The translations under genes and the position numbers were made by a program. The notes below the pieces were generated by a model that was not told the DNA's origin, ran no database searches, and saw only the letters and a list, made by a program, of their open reading frames with translations. From positions 1-5,805 of the forward strand of contig DUVG01000120.1 of NCBI GenBank assembly GCA_012841175.1: 5,805 nucleotides of DNA. Reading direction: 5' to 3'. Positions within the stretch are counted from its first letter, which is position 1. The number at the start of each line of letters is the position of its first letter. This DNA is from Clostridium sp. (GTDB lineage: Bacteria > Bacillota > Clostridia > Acetivibrionales > Acetivibrionaceae). Of the stretch, positions 1-5,805 are shown piece after piece.

Positions 1-16
1 GTTTCAAGGAAAGCTG

Positions 17-22
17 TATAAT
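17..22 (+). promoter_or_regulatory. Candidate -10 element upstream of pilB
   Basis: A perfect TATAAT hexamer lies 25 nt before the pilB start codon. A transcript starting about 7 nt downstream (near base 29) would have a leader of roughly 19 nt carrying the pilB ribosome binding site. With normal spacing, the matching -35 box would fall just before base 1, so it cannot be checked here. TATAAT occurs by chance in AT-rich DNA, so this is suggestive only. If real, pilB would be the first gene of its transcript. Confidence 0.4.
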
Positions 23-36
23 TACATATGATATTT

Positions 37-41
37 GGGGG
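37..41 (+). promoter_or_regulatory. G-run ribosome binding site of pilB
   Basis: GGGGG sits 6 nt before the ATG at 48. It can pair with the CCUCC core of the 16S rRNA tail through one G-U wobble. It fixes the start: the pilB frame stays open to the left edge of the window, but there is no other ATG, GTG or TTG in that frame upstream. A similar TTTGGGGG context precedes pilC. Confidence 0.6.
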
Positions 42-47
42 TACAAA

Positions 48-2429
48 ATGGTTGGAGTGGATACGAGGGGTATTGATGAAATACTTTTAGAGACAGGAGT
101 ATTAAAAATAACCGATCTTAAGAAAGCATGGGACATCCAAAGGGAAAGAGACTGCGGCATAGAAGATGTATTATTAGAGCTTGAACTTGCAACGCCAACA
201 GATATTATGCATGCAAATGCTATTAAGATGGGGATTTCTTTTGTAGATCTTGCAAATTACGAGATTAAAGATGATAGTGTTCCCACATTGATAACCAGAA
301 ATATTGCAAACAGATACAAAGTAATACCTATTGACAAAGAAAATGGGGTGCTTACTGTTGCAATGCAAGATCCTACCGATATTTTTTGCATAGATGACAT
401 TCGTCTTGCAACAGCTCTTGAAATAAAACCAGTGTTTTCTGATCCAAAGGAAATTGAAAAATTAATTATAAAATATTTTGGTGAAGATGAAAAACCTCAA
501 AAAGAAGTAATTCCAGAATCAGATGAAATGTCTAAAGCTGACATATTAAAAGAGCAAGAGTCATTGCTTCTTGAAAGAGATGCATATGACAACATAAAGG
601 CTGATCTTGAGCCAGCAGAATTAGAGTTTGACTCTAACGATGAAAAATTTTCTAGTGCGAGTTTAAATATCCAAGACGATATGCCTGAAAGTGGCATTTT
701 TAAAGATAAAATTGGAAATCTTTTAGTTAAATCAGGTGTAATAACCCAAGAACAGCTAGATACTGCTTTGTCCATACAGGTGAAAAAAGGTGGACTTATA
801 GGAAAGATAATGGTTAAGGAAGGTTATCTAGATACTAAATCTCTTTATGAATTTTTACAAAAACAAATGGGAGTAGAATTTATTGATCTAGAAGATATTG
901 AAATAGAAGAAAGTATTATAAATTTAGTAACGCGAAACATTGCTAAAATGCACAAATTAATTCCAGTTAAGATTTCAAATGGTTCTTTAAAAGTTGCCAT
1001 GAGCGACCCTATGAATATATTTTCAATAGATGACTTAAGACTTACAACAGGTCATAATATAATTCCGTGTCTTGCAGATGAAGAACAAATTATGGTTATG
1101 CTTGATAAATATTATGGCAAGGCCTCTAAAGAAAGAGAAGAAAGAGATAAAAGAGATAAAGAAGCTATTGACCTTGAAGAAGAAATTAAAAAGGTAAATG
1201 AAAAAATAGCCGTTGAAATAACTGAAGCAGAAGAAGAAGAAGAAATTGTAGATATAGATGTATTGGAAAATGCCCCCATTGTTAAAATGGTTAATATCAT
1301 TTTCCAAAAAGCTGTTGCTAGCAGGGCTAGTGACATACATATGGAACCTCAAGAAGATTGTGTTCTTATAAGATTTAGAATAGACGGACAATTAGTTGAA
1401 ATAATGAAACATGATAGAAAAATTATTTCAGCACTTGTTGCAAGAGTTAAGATTATAAGTGGTCTTAATATAGCAGAAAAGAGAATTCCACAGGATGGTA
1501 GAATAGGTATAAAGATAGATGGAAAAGATTATGACATGCGTGTTTCTGTACTGCCCACAATGTTTGGAGAAAAGGTTGTTATAAGAATAGCCGACAAAGA
1601 AGGTTTTCAGGTAGATAAAAAAGATTTAGGTTTCTTTGAAGATGATATGGAGAAATTTGATGAAATCATTGCACATCCTCATGGCATAGTACTGGTAACA
1701 GGACCTACAGGAAGTGGTAAATCTACAACTTTATATACAGCATTAAGAGAATTGTGCAAACCAAATGTAAATCTTTTAACCGTTGAAGATCCTGTTGAGA
1801 GTACTATAAGAGGTATCAACCAGGTGCAGGTTAACGTTAAAGCAGGGCTTACATTTGCCGCAGCTTTACGTTCCTTTCTAAGACAGGACCCTGACATAAT
1901 AATGGTAGGGGAGATAAGGGACTCTGAAACTGCAGAAATAGCAACAAGAGCTGCTATTACAGGTCACTTAGTTTTCAGTACTCTTCACACTAATGACGCT
2001 GCAAGTTCTATTACAAGAATGATAGATATGGGAATTGAGCCATTTATGATGTCATCATCAGTTGTTGGTGTTATTGCTCAAAGACTTGTAAGAAGGCTTT
2101 GTAAAAAGTGTAGAGAAAAAATTGAACCTGATGAGTTTGAAAGAAACTCACTGGATTTAAAAGAAGGTGAAGAAGTAGAAATATATAAAGCTGTAGGTTG
2201 TGAAGAATGTAATAATACAGGATATAGAGGCAGGATAGCTGTATATGAGATAATGACAGTTAACAGAGAAATAAGAGAGTTAATAGCAAAGAATGAAAAT
2301 GCAGATGTAATTAAAGAGGCAGCGTTAAGAAATGGCATGAAGACATTGAGAATGAATTGTGCTAGAGTTGTTAAAAATGGAGTAACAACAATAGATGAAA
2401 TGCTTCGTATAGCATATTCTGAAGATTAA
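48..2429 (+). CDS. pilB: Type IV pilus extension ATPase PilB (GspE/PulE family) with tandem MshEN domains
   Basis: This is the cytoplasmic hexameric ATPase that drives pilus assembly through PilC. The order of domains is MshEN/T2SSE_N copy 1 (about 8-146), an acidic linker (about 147-218), MshEN copy 2 (about 219-358), a charged, probably coiled-coil linker (359-405, with a five-Glu run), then the GspE core from A409. The core has Walker A GPTGSGKST (552-560), Asp box E580-D581, RQDPD at 612-616 and Walker B GEIRD (621-625), His box H640 and H647, and a zinc-type tetracysteine pair C685/C688 and C718/C721. All catalytic motifs look intact. At 793 aa it is about 220 aa longer than common PilB, explained by the second MshEN copy. 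The two copies align almost without gaps (offset 213, then 212). Copy 2 keeps the motif glycines G223, G230, G252 and G259; copy 1 has D10, G17, E39 and E46. MshEN domains of MshE and PilB relatives bind c-di-GMP; regulation by it here is inferred. The tetracysteine motif and downstream pilT and pilC favour PilB, and not a type II secretion GspE alone. Confidence 0.95.
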   Translation: MVGVDTRGIDEILLETGVLKITDLKKAWDIQRERDCGIEDVLLELELATPTDIMHANAIKMGISFVDLANYEIKDDSVPTLITRNIANRYKVIPIDKENGVLTVAMQDPTDIFCIDDIRLATALEIKPVFSDPKEIEKLIIKYFGEDEKPQKEVIPESDEMSKADILKEQESLLLERDAYDNIKADLEPAELEFDSNDEKFSSASLNIQDDMPESGIFKDKIGNLLVKSGVITQEQLDTALSIQVKKGGLIGKIMVKEGYLDTKSLYEFLQKQMGVEFIDLEDIEIEESIINLVTRNIAKMHKLIPVKISNGSLKVAMSDPMNIFSIDDLRLTTGHNIIPCLADEEQIMVMLDKYYGKASKEREERDKRDKEAIDLEEEIKKVNEKIAVEITEAEEEEEIVDIDVLENAPIVKMVNIIFQKAVASRASDIHMEPQEDCVLIRFRIDGQLVEIMKHDRKIISALVARVKIISGLNIAEKRIPQDGRIGIKIDGKDYDMRVSVLPTMFGEKVVIRIADKEGFQVDKKDLGFFEDDMEKFDEIIAHPHGIVLVTGPTGSGKSTTLYTALRELCKPNVNLLTVEDPVESTIRGINQVQVNVKAGLTFAAALRSFLRQDPDIIMVGEIRDSETAEIATRAAITGHLVFSTLHTNDAASSITRMIDMGIEPFMMSSSVVGVIAQRLVRRLCKKCREKIEPDEFERNSLDLKEGEEVEIYKAVGCEECNNTGYRGRIAVYEIMTVNREIRELIAKNENADVIKEAALRNGMKTLRMNCARVVKNGVTTIDEMLRIAYSED

Positions 2430-2447
2430 TTAGAAGGGGTGTAGGGT

Positions 2448-3503
2448 ATGGAATTAAATGACTTACTTATAAAGACAGTGGAAGCAGGAGCATCTGACTT
2501 ACATATTTGTGCAGGTGTGCCTCCTGTAATAAGAGTTAATGGAGATCTTATTTATTTAAATGAGCCCATATTGACTCCCCATGATTGTGTACATTTGGCC
2601 AAGCAGTGTCTTAATAACAGACTTTATGAGACATTTTTAGAAAAAGGAGAAGTTGATGCATCTTATACAGTGCCAGGAGTTGCAAGGTTTAGAATGAATG
2701 TTTTTAAACAAAGGGCAACATGTGCAATAGCACTAAGACCAATTCCTACAGATATTCCTTTGATTGAGGACCTTGGTCTTCCAGGTTTAGTTTATGATTT
2801 ATCCTTAAAGCAAAGAGGTTTGATTTTAATAACCGGACCTACAGGTCATGGTAAATCAACCACATTAGCTGCAATGATTAATTATATAAATAGTAAAAGA
2901 AAATGTCATATAGTGACAATTGAAGACCCTATAGAGTTTTTACATAGGCACAATAAAAGTGTTATTAATCAAAGAGAAATAGGTGCAGATACATTATCTT
3001 ATTCAAATGCTTTAAGAGCGGTATTAAGGGAAGACCCAGATGTAATATTAATAGGTGAGATGAGAGACCTAGAAACCATTTCAACTGCTCTTACAGCTGC
3101 AGAAACAGGTCACTTAGTGCTTTCAACATTACATACAATTGGATCTGCAAAAACAATAGACAGAATTATTGACGTTTTCCCTCCACACCAGCAGGGACAG
3201 GTAAGAACACAGTTGTCAACAGTTCTTGAGGGTATCATTTCCCAGCAGCTTTTACCAAAGGCTGATGGAAAAGGTCGTGTACTAGCAACCGAAACTATGG
3301 TTTGGACTCCTGCTATTGCAAACCTTATTCGTGAAAGTCGTACCCATCAAGTTGATACTTGTATTCAAACAGGTTCACAATTTGGCATGTATTCTATGGA
3401 CAGCTGTATTTCGGATTTATATAAACAAGAACTTATAGATTATGATACTGCTTGTCAGTATGCAGTTGACTTAGATAATTTGAGAAAAATAATTTCTATG
3501 TAA
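2448..3503 (+). CDS. pilT: Type IV pilus retraction ATPase PilT
   Basis: PilT is a cytoplasmic hexameric ATPase that depolymerises the pilus, powering twitching and DNA or surface pulling. Its 351 aa match the usual length of about 345-370. An N-terminal PAS-like domain (about 1-100) precedes the RecA-like domain with Walker A GPTGHGKST (130-138, K136), Asp box E159-D160, Walker B GEMRD (203-207), and His box H222 and H229. The TIDRIIDVFP stretch is typical of PilT. The C-terminal retraction motif, usually AIRNLIRE, reads AIANLIRE at 289-296. There is no MshEN domain and no tetracysteine pair, which separates it from PilB. The gene starts 18 nt after the pilB stop, with a purine-rich site (AGAAGGGGTG, 2432-2441) before the ATG, so the two are almost certainly one transcript. 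The Walker A serine is His134; the essential Gly, Lys and Ser/Thr residues are kept, so activity is expected. Confidence 0.95.
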   Translation: MELNDLLIKTVEAGASDLHICAGVPPVIRVNGDLIYLNEPILTPHDCVHLAKQCLNNRLYETFLEKGEVDASYTVPGVARFRMNVFKQRATCAIALRPIPTDIPLIEDLGLPGLVYDLSLKQRGLILITGPTGHGKSTTLAAMINYINSKRKCHIVTIEDPIEFLHRHNKSVINQREIGADTLSYSNALRAVLREDPDVILIGEMRDLETISTALTAAETGHLVLSTLHTIGSAKTIDRIIDVFPPHQQGQVRTQLSTVLEGIISQQLLPKADGKGRVLATETMVWTPAIANLIRESRTHQVDTCIQTGSQFGMYSMDSCISDLYKQELIDYDTACQYAVDLDNLRKIISM

Positions 3504-3526
3504 ATTTAAAAAAGGACTAGTATTTT

Positions 3527-3555
3527 TTGATAAAATGTATTAAAATATATATATA
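3527..3555 (+). promoter_or_regulatory. Candidate sigma-A-type promoter in the pilT-pilC gap
   Basis: TTGATA (3527-3532) and TATATA (3550-3555) are separated by 17 nt, a reasonable but imperfect match to TTGACA/TATAAT. A start near base 3562 would give pilC a leader of about 250 nt. The surrounding DNA is so AT-rich that such matches are expected by chance, so confidence is low. Confidence 0.3.
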
Positions 3556-3802
3556 TGAAGTATTAATAGGTGTATAAATGGTCTGTGTTCGGATTGTATT
3601 GAATAAATATTATGTGGGAGATGATATATATTTTCTCTATTTCTATTCATCCTAAATCTAGTATTCCATTGTATGCATTAATACGTCGTTCCATTTCAAA
3701 GCAATTTAATTGTTTTCAATACTAATTAGCTGTTCTAAGTATGTGTTTTATAAGATTATTATTGGTTTTATATATATAATAGTGTGTAGTGAATAATATT
3801 TT

Positions 3803-3807
3803 GGGGG
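3803..3807 (+). promoter_or_regulatory. G-run ribosome binding site that decides the pilC start
   Basis: GGGGG lies 7 nt before ATG 3815 and only 1 nt before the in-frame TTG at 3809. The spacing strongly favours the ATG. It is the same type of site as that of pilB. Confidence 0.65.
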
Positions 3808-3814
3808 TTTGAAG

Positions 3815-5026
3815 ATGCCAACTTATAACTACAAGGTTAAAACCGAGTCGGGTAAGGTATTAGCTGGAGAAGTAAAATTAGATAATGAACAAGAACTTAG
3901 GAGAATATTAGAAGAAAAAGGGTATAAAGTTGTAGAAATTGTAGAAAAAACAGCAATTAATGATATTAGTGAAATTAAAATATTTAAAAAAAGAGTAAAG
4001 CTTAAAGATTTAGCTGTTTTTTGCAGACAATTTGCTATAATATTAGAAGCAGGTGTACCTATATCTCAATCCCTAGAAGTTTTAAAAATACAGACAACAA
4101 ATCCAACTTTAAAATCTTGCGTAAGTGATGTGTATGACAATATACAGAAAGGTATGGCGTTGTCAAATGCATTTAGGCAGCATGAAGATATATTTCCAGA
4201 TATACTTATAAATATGGTTGAAGCAGGGGAGCTAAGTGGACAATTAGATTTAGTTTTTATTAGAATGGCTGACTACTTTGAGGCCCAATTTAAATTAAGT
4301 CAAAAAATTAAAGGTGCTATGACATATCCTATAATAGTAGCTGTGATAGCTGTATTAGTTATATTTGTATTAATGGTGAAAGTGGTACCTCAGTTTGCAG
4401 AAGTTCTTACTAGCTTTAATGTAGAACTCCCTATTTACACGAAAGCATTAATAGCTGTAAGTACTTTTTTTAAAAAATTCTGGTATATCATTACAGGTGG
4501 AATTATAGCTATAGTAATTGCAATAGGTTATTTCATACGAACACCGGATGGAAAATTATTAGTAGGGAAGTTAGCAATTAATTTACCAGTATTTAAAAAT
4601 GTAACAAAAAATATTATTACCTCAAGGTTTACAAGTACGTTAGGAACTTTAATGGCAAGTGGGGTTTTATTGATACAAGCTATGGAAGTTGTTGCAAAAG
4701 TTATAGGTAATGCAGTAATTCAGCAAAAAATTTCTTACGTTATAGAAGAAGTAAAAAAGGGTAGAGGATTAACAGTACCACTAGCTGGAGTGAAGTACTT
4801 TCCACATATGGTTATTTCAATGATAAGAATAGGTGAAGAATCTGGTAATCTTGATTTTGCACTTGAAAAATCGGCAAATTTTTATGAGCAGGAAGTTGAG
4901 AGATCACTACAGCAGCTTACAAGCTTTATAGAACCAATGATAATGATTTTTCTTGCGGTAGTGGTTGGATTTATAGTATTAAGTGTATTGTCACCAATGT
5001 TTGCGCTATACCAAGAATTAGCATAG
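3815..5026 (+). CDS. pilC: Type IV pilus inner-membrane platform protein PilC (GspF family)
   Basis: PilC is the polytopic membrane protein on which PilB and PilT act to add or remove pilin subunits. The 403-aa product has the family's usual length. A cytoplasmic N-terminus (1-66) leads into T2SSF domain 1, opening with the F-x-RQFA signature at 69-74. TM1 spans about 173-191, TM2 about 222-241, T2SSF domain 2 about 270-373, and TM3 about 374-396 near the C-terminus. The internal duplication shows in the paired signatures M134-V-E-A-G-E-L-S-G and M336-I-R-I-G-E-E-S-G, 202 residues apart. A TTG at 3809 would add two residues, but it lies 1 nt from the Shine-Dalgarno, so ATG 3815 is chosen. The gene ends in tandem stops (TAG TAA). 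It follows a 311-nt gap, unlike the tight pilB-pilT junction, so it may have its own promoter. Context with pilB, pilT and a prepilin favours PilC over type II secretion GspF. Confidence 0.94.
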   Translation: MPTYNYKVKTESGKVLAGEVKLDNEQELRRILEEKGYKVVEIVEKTAINDISEIKIFKKRVKLKDLAVFCRQFAIILEAGVPISQSLEVLKIQTTNPTLKSCVSDVYDNIQKGMALSNAFRQHEDIFPDILINMVEAGELSGQLDLVFIRMADYFEAQFKLSQKIKGAMTYPIIVAVIAVLVIFVLMVKVVPQFAEVLTSFNVELPIYTKALIAVSTFFKKFWYIITGGIIAIVIAIGYFIRTPDGKLLVGKLAINLPVFKNVTKNIITSRFTSTLGTLMASGVLLIQAMEVVAKVIGNAVIQQKISYVIEEVKKGRGLTVPLAGVKYFPHMVISMIRIGEESGNLDFALEKSANFYEQEVERSLQQLTSFIEPMIMIFLAVVVGFIVLSVLSPMFALYQELA

Positions 5027-5029
5027 TAA

Positions 5030-5170
5030 TTTTTGCTTATGTTACATTATCATCTAATTCCAAAAAAAGTTTTGGGGGGGATATGAGCTTACATATTTCT
5101 AGGAATATGATAAGTGGCATGGGCATGGGAGTAAATATAAAAAACATAAAAAATAATAGGAGGGCTAAGT
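5030..5170 (+). promoter_or_regulatory. Leader of the prepilin gene with G7 run, small hairpin and overlapping short ORF
   Basis: This stretch links pilC to the prepilin gene. CCAAAA (5060-5065) can pair with TTTTGG (5070-5075) around an AAAG loop, and two G-U pairs can extend the stem into the G run. The G run (5074-5080) resembles the ribosome sites of pilB and pilC and stands 2 nt before ATG 5083. That ATG opens a 43-codon frame ending at TGA 5212-5214, overlapping the prepilin gene by 44 nt in another frame. The encoded peptide is basic, begins MSLHIS and resembles nothing I know. The prepilin has its own better site (AGGAGGG, 5158-5164), which lies inside the short ORF. Whether the ORF is translated is unknown; it could be a leader peptide, a remnant of an older gene start, or chance. 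I see no convincing promoter here. Confidence 0.35.
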
Positions 5171-5710
5171 ATGAAAAAAATGTTAAAAAATCAAAAAGGT
5201 TTTTCATTGGTTGAGTTACTTATAGTTATCGCAATAATGGGTATTTTGGCAGCGTTGGCATTTGGCATGTTTGCAGGGGTATTTACTAGTTCACAGAGAA
5301 GATCAGACGAAAAAACTGCTGGCCAAATTGCAAAAGCAATATCAGCTTACATGGTAGAAACATCAGATATGACCTTGGGAAAGATAGGTGTTACTTCTGG
5401 TGGTAAATCATCAGATTTAATTGTAGCACTTCAAAAGAAAGTAGAGATTGACGGTAAATCTTATGGACCTTATCTTGTTCCACCAGAAGGAGTAACGGCT
5501 AGTTATGATAATTATAAACCACAATGGGATGGTCACGAAGGTTATGAGATTACAGTTTATTCAGCTCTTGGAAAAGCAGATGTTAAACCGACTGATGATA
5601 AAGATAAAGTTAACGTTACTGTAAAGAATGATGATGTTGGAAAGGTTGGAGAAGGTGCCAAAGGAGAAGGTGCCGAAGGAGAAGGTGCCGAAGGTGGCGG
5701 TGGCGACTAA
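5171..5710 (+). CDS. pilA: Type IV prepilin, probable major pilin (PilA-like)
   Basis: This is a structural subunit of the pilus fibre. The class III signal peptide is a short basic leader (residues 1-10, ending KG). Cleavage after G10 would leave F11 as the first mature residue, with the conserved Glu at mature position 5 (E15). A hydrophobic assembly helix runs from about 11 to 33. The 169-aa mature protein has an amphipathic helix continuation (about 40-62) and then a small globular domain. It has no cysteines, so no disulfide-closed D-region as in many proteobacterial pilins. From about residue 138 the chain is charged and low in complexity. It ends in GEGAK, GEGAE, GEGAE and GGGGD units (160-179) encoded by 15-bp repeats. 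The start is firm: AGGAGGG lies 6 nt upstream. Three consecutive TAA codons end it. Its place after pilC and the strong ribosome site suggest a major pilin, but a minor pilin or pseudopilin cannot be excluded. The symbol is by role, not by proven orthology. Confidence 0.9.
   Translation: MKKMLKNQKGFSLVELLIVIAIMGILAALAFGMFAGVFTSSQRRSDEKTAGQIAKAISAYMVETSDMTLGKIGVTSGGKSSDLIVALQKKVEIDGKSYGPYLVPPEGVTASYDNYKPQWDGHEGYEITVYSALGKADVKPTDDKDKVNVTVKNDDVGKVGEGAKGEGAEGEGAEGGGGD
5648..5707 (+). repeat. 15-bp tandem repeat encoding the Gly/Glu tail of the pilin
   Basis: Three in-frame copies of GGAGAAGGTGCC plus AAA or GAA lie at 5648-5662, 5663-5677 and 5678-5692. Copies 2 and 3 are identical and copy 1 differs by one base. 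A fourth, diverged Gly-rich unit (5693-5707) ends the gene. All three GCC alanine codons of the gene lie here; other alanines use GCA, GCT or GCG. The repeat encodes GEGA(K/E). Copy number could change by replication slippage without shifting the frame. Confidence 0.9.
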
Positions 5711-5724
5711 TAATAAAACATTAA

Positions 5725-5750
5725 GCCTGGCTGGTTTAATCCAGCCAGGC
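5725..5750 (+). terminator. Strong stem-loop after the prepilin gene (terminator-like, no clear U-tract)
   Basis: A perfect 10-bp GC-rich inverted repeat (5725-5734 with 5741-5750) encloses a 6-nt TTTAAT loop, 14 nt after the first prepilin stop codon. On the + strand it is followed by AATAATTACA and not by a T run, so it is not a classical intrinsic terminator in that direction. On the - strand the stem is followed by a fairly T-rich stretch. It may stop or attenuate transcription, protect the abundant pilin mRNA from 3' decay, or serve a convergent gene outside the window. Confidence 0.6.
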
Positions 5751-5805
5751 AATAATTACAAAAGTTATTTGTCGTCTTTGCTGTAAAACAAATTTATTTT
5801 AAAGA

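Larger units (their letters stand above)
3504..3814 (+). other. Non-coding gap between pilT and pilC
   Basis: This is 311 nt of very AT-rich sequence with no convincing gene on either strand. It holds a short AT dinucleotide run (about 3545-3556), a candidate promoter (3527-3555), a possible 25-codon ORF (3578-3655) and weak hairpins. One hairpin is GTATT 3661-3665 with AATAC 3680-3684. Another is an interrupted stem with halves at 3701-3712 and 3717-3730 around a TTTT loop. A TATAAT hexamer lies at 3775-3780, but no -35 box is correctly spaced from it. No strong GC-rich terminator follows pilT, so read-through into pilC is possible. I do not recognise a known riboswitch, including the c-di-GMP classes. 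An internal promoter or regulated leader for pilC and the pilin is plausible but unproven. Confidence 0.6.

Noticed and set aside
1..47. Possible tail of an upstream gene or c-di-GMP riboswitch before pilB
   Set aside because: Two frames close within 31 nt, but a few codons cannot identify a gene. No conserved c-di-GMP riboswitch sequence is recognisable in the 47 nt available.
1230..1244. GAA triplet run in pilB
   Set aside because: Five GAA codons encode part of the acidic linker. Such runs are common in AT-rich Glu-rich linkers and need no special explanation.
1035..1391. Open frame of 118 codons on the - strand inside pilB
   Set aside because: It is a shadow of the A-rich, Glu/Lys-coding linker of pilB. 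Its translation is Phe/Ile/Asn-rich low complexity, and pilB is clearly the real gene.
3508..3528. A6 and T6 runs after pilT as a terminator
   Set aside because: The stem would be A-U only with a 9-nt loop and no GC core, too weak for an intrinsic terminator.
3775..3780. TATAAT just upstream of pilC as a promoter
   Set aside because: No acceptable -35 box lies 16-18 nt upstream and there is no extended -10 TG, so in this AT-rich stretch it may be chance.
5561..5752. Open frame on the - strand over the pilin tail
   Set aside because: Its FGTFS repeats are the antisense of the pilin's 15-bp repeats, and it starts beyond the stem-loop with no supporting signal.
5751..5805. Second terminator hairpin or promoter after the pilin stem-loop
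   Set aside because: A 5-bp AATAA/TTATT stem and a TTGTCG box without a well-spaced -10 are too weak, and the window ends before a downstream gene can be seen.
1..5805. CRISPR array, insertion sequence, tRNA or rRNA gene
   Set aside because: No spaced direct repeats, transposase-like frame, terminal inverted repeats or tRNA-like cloverleaf segments were seen.

Overview
The window is part of a type IV pilus (T4P) gene cluster. All genes lie on the + strand, in the order pilB (extension ATPase), pilT (retraction ATPase), a 311-nt non-coding gap, pilC (inner-membrane platform), a 144-nt leader, and a type IV prepilin, ending at a strong stem-loop. The DNA is AT-rich, codons favour A/T endings, and Shine-Dalgarno signals are purine-rich. 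The prepilin has no cysteines, and the motor proteins look like those of anaerobic low-GC Bacillota. I infer a member of the Clostridia, but the window holds no rRNA or other marker that would fix genus or species.

Layout: bases 1-47 hold a perfect -10 hexamer and a G-run ribosome binding site just before pilB. The pilB protein (793 aa) is longer than a usual PilB of about 560-570 aa because its N-terminal MshEN/T2SSE_N domain is duplicated. Only the second copy keeps the glycines expected of a c-di-GMP-binding MshEN motif. pilT follows after 18 nt and is almost certainly co-transcribed. Bases 3504-3814 hold no convincing gene; they contain a candidate promoter, a possible 25-codon ORF and weak hairpins. 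pilC (403 aa from its ATG) has the duplicated T2SSF fold and three membrane segments. The leader before the prepilin holds a G7 run that is half paired into a small hairpin, and a 43-codon ORF that overlaps the prepilin start. The prepilin (179 aa) has a textbook class III signal peptide and a Gly/Glu tail encoded by 15-bp tandem repeats. A 10-bp perfect GC-rich stem-loop follows; the last 55 bases hold nothing I can call.

How the parts work together: the prepilin is processed by a prepilin peptidase (PilD, not in this window) and polymerised through the PilC platform. PilB hexamers power extension and PilT hexamers power retraction. The degenerate-plus-intact MshEN pair suggests that c-di-GMP gates the extension motor. 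PilM/N/O-type alignment proteins and PilD are absent and presumably lie outside the window.

This is a recognisable system, not an unknown one. The parts most worth a second look are the asymmetric MshEN tandem in PilB, the repeat-encoded pilin tail, and the leader of the pilin gene.
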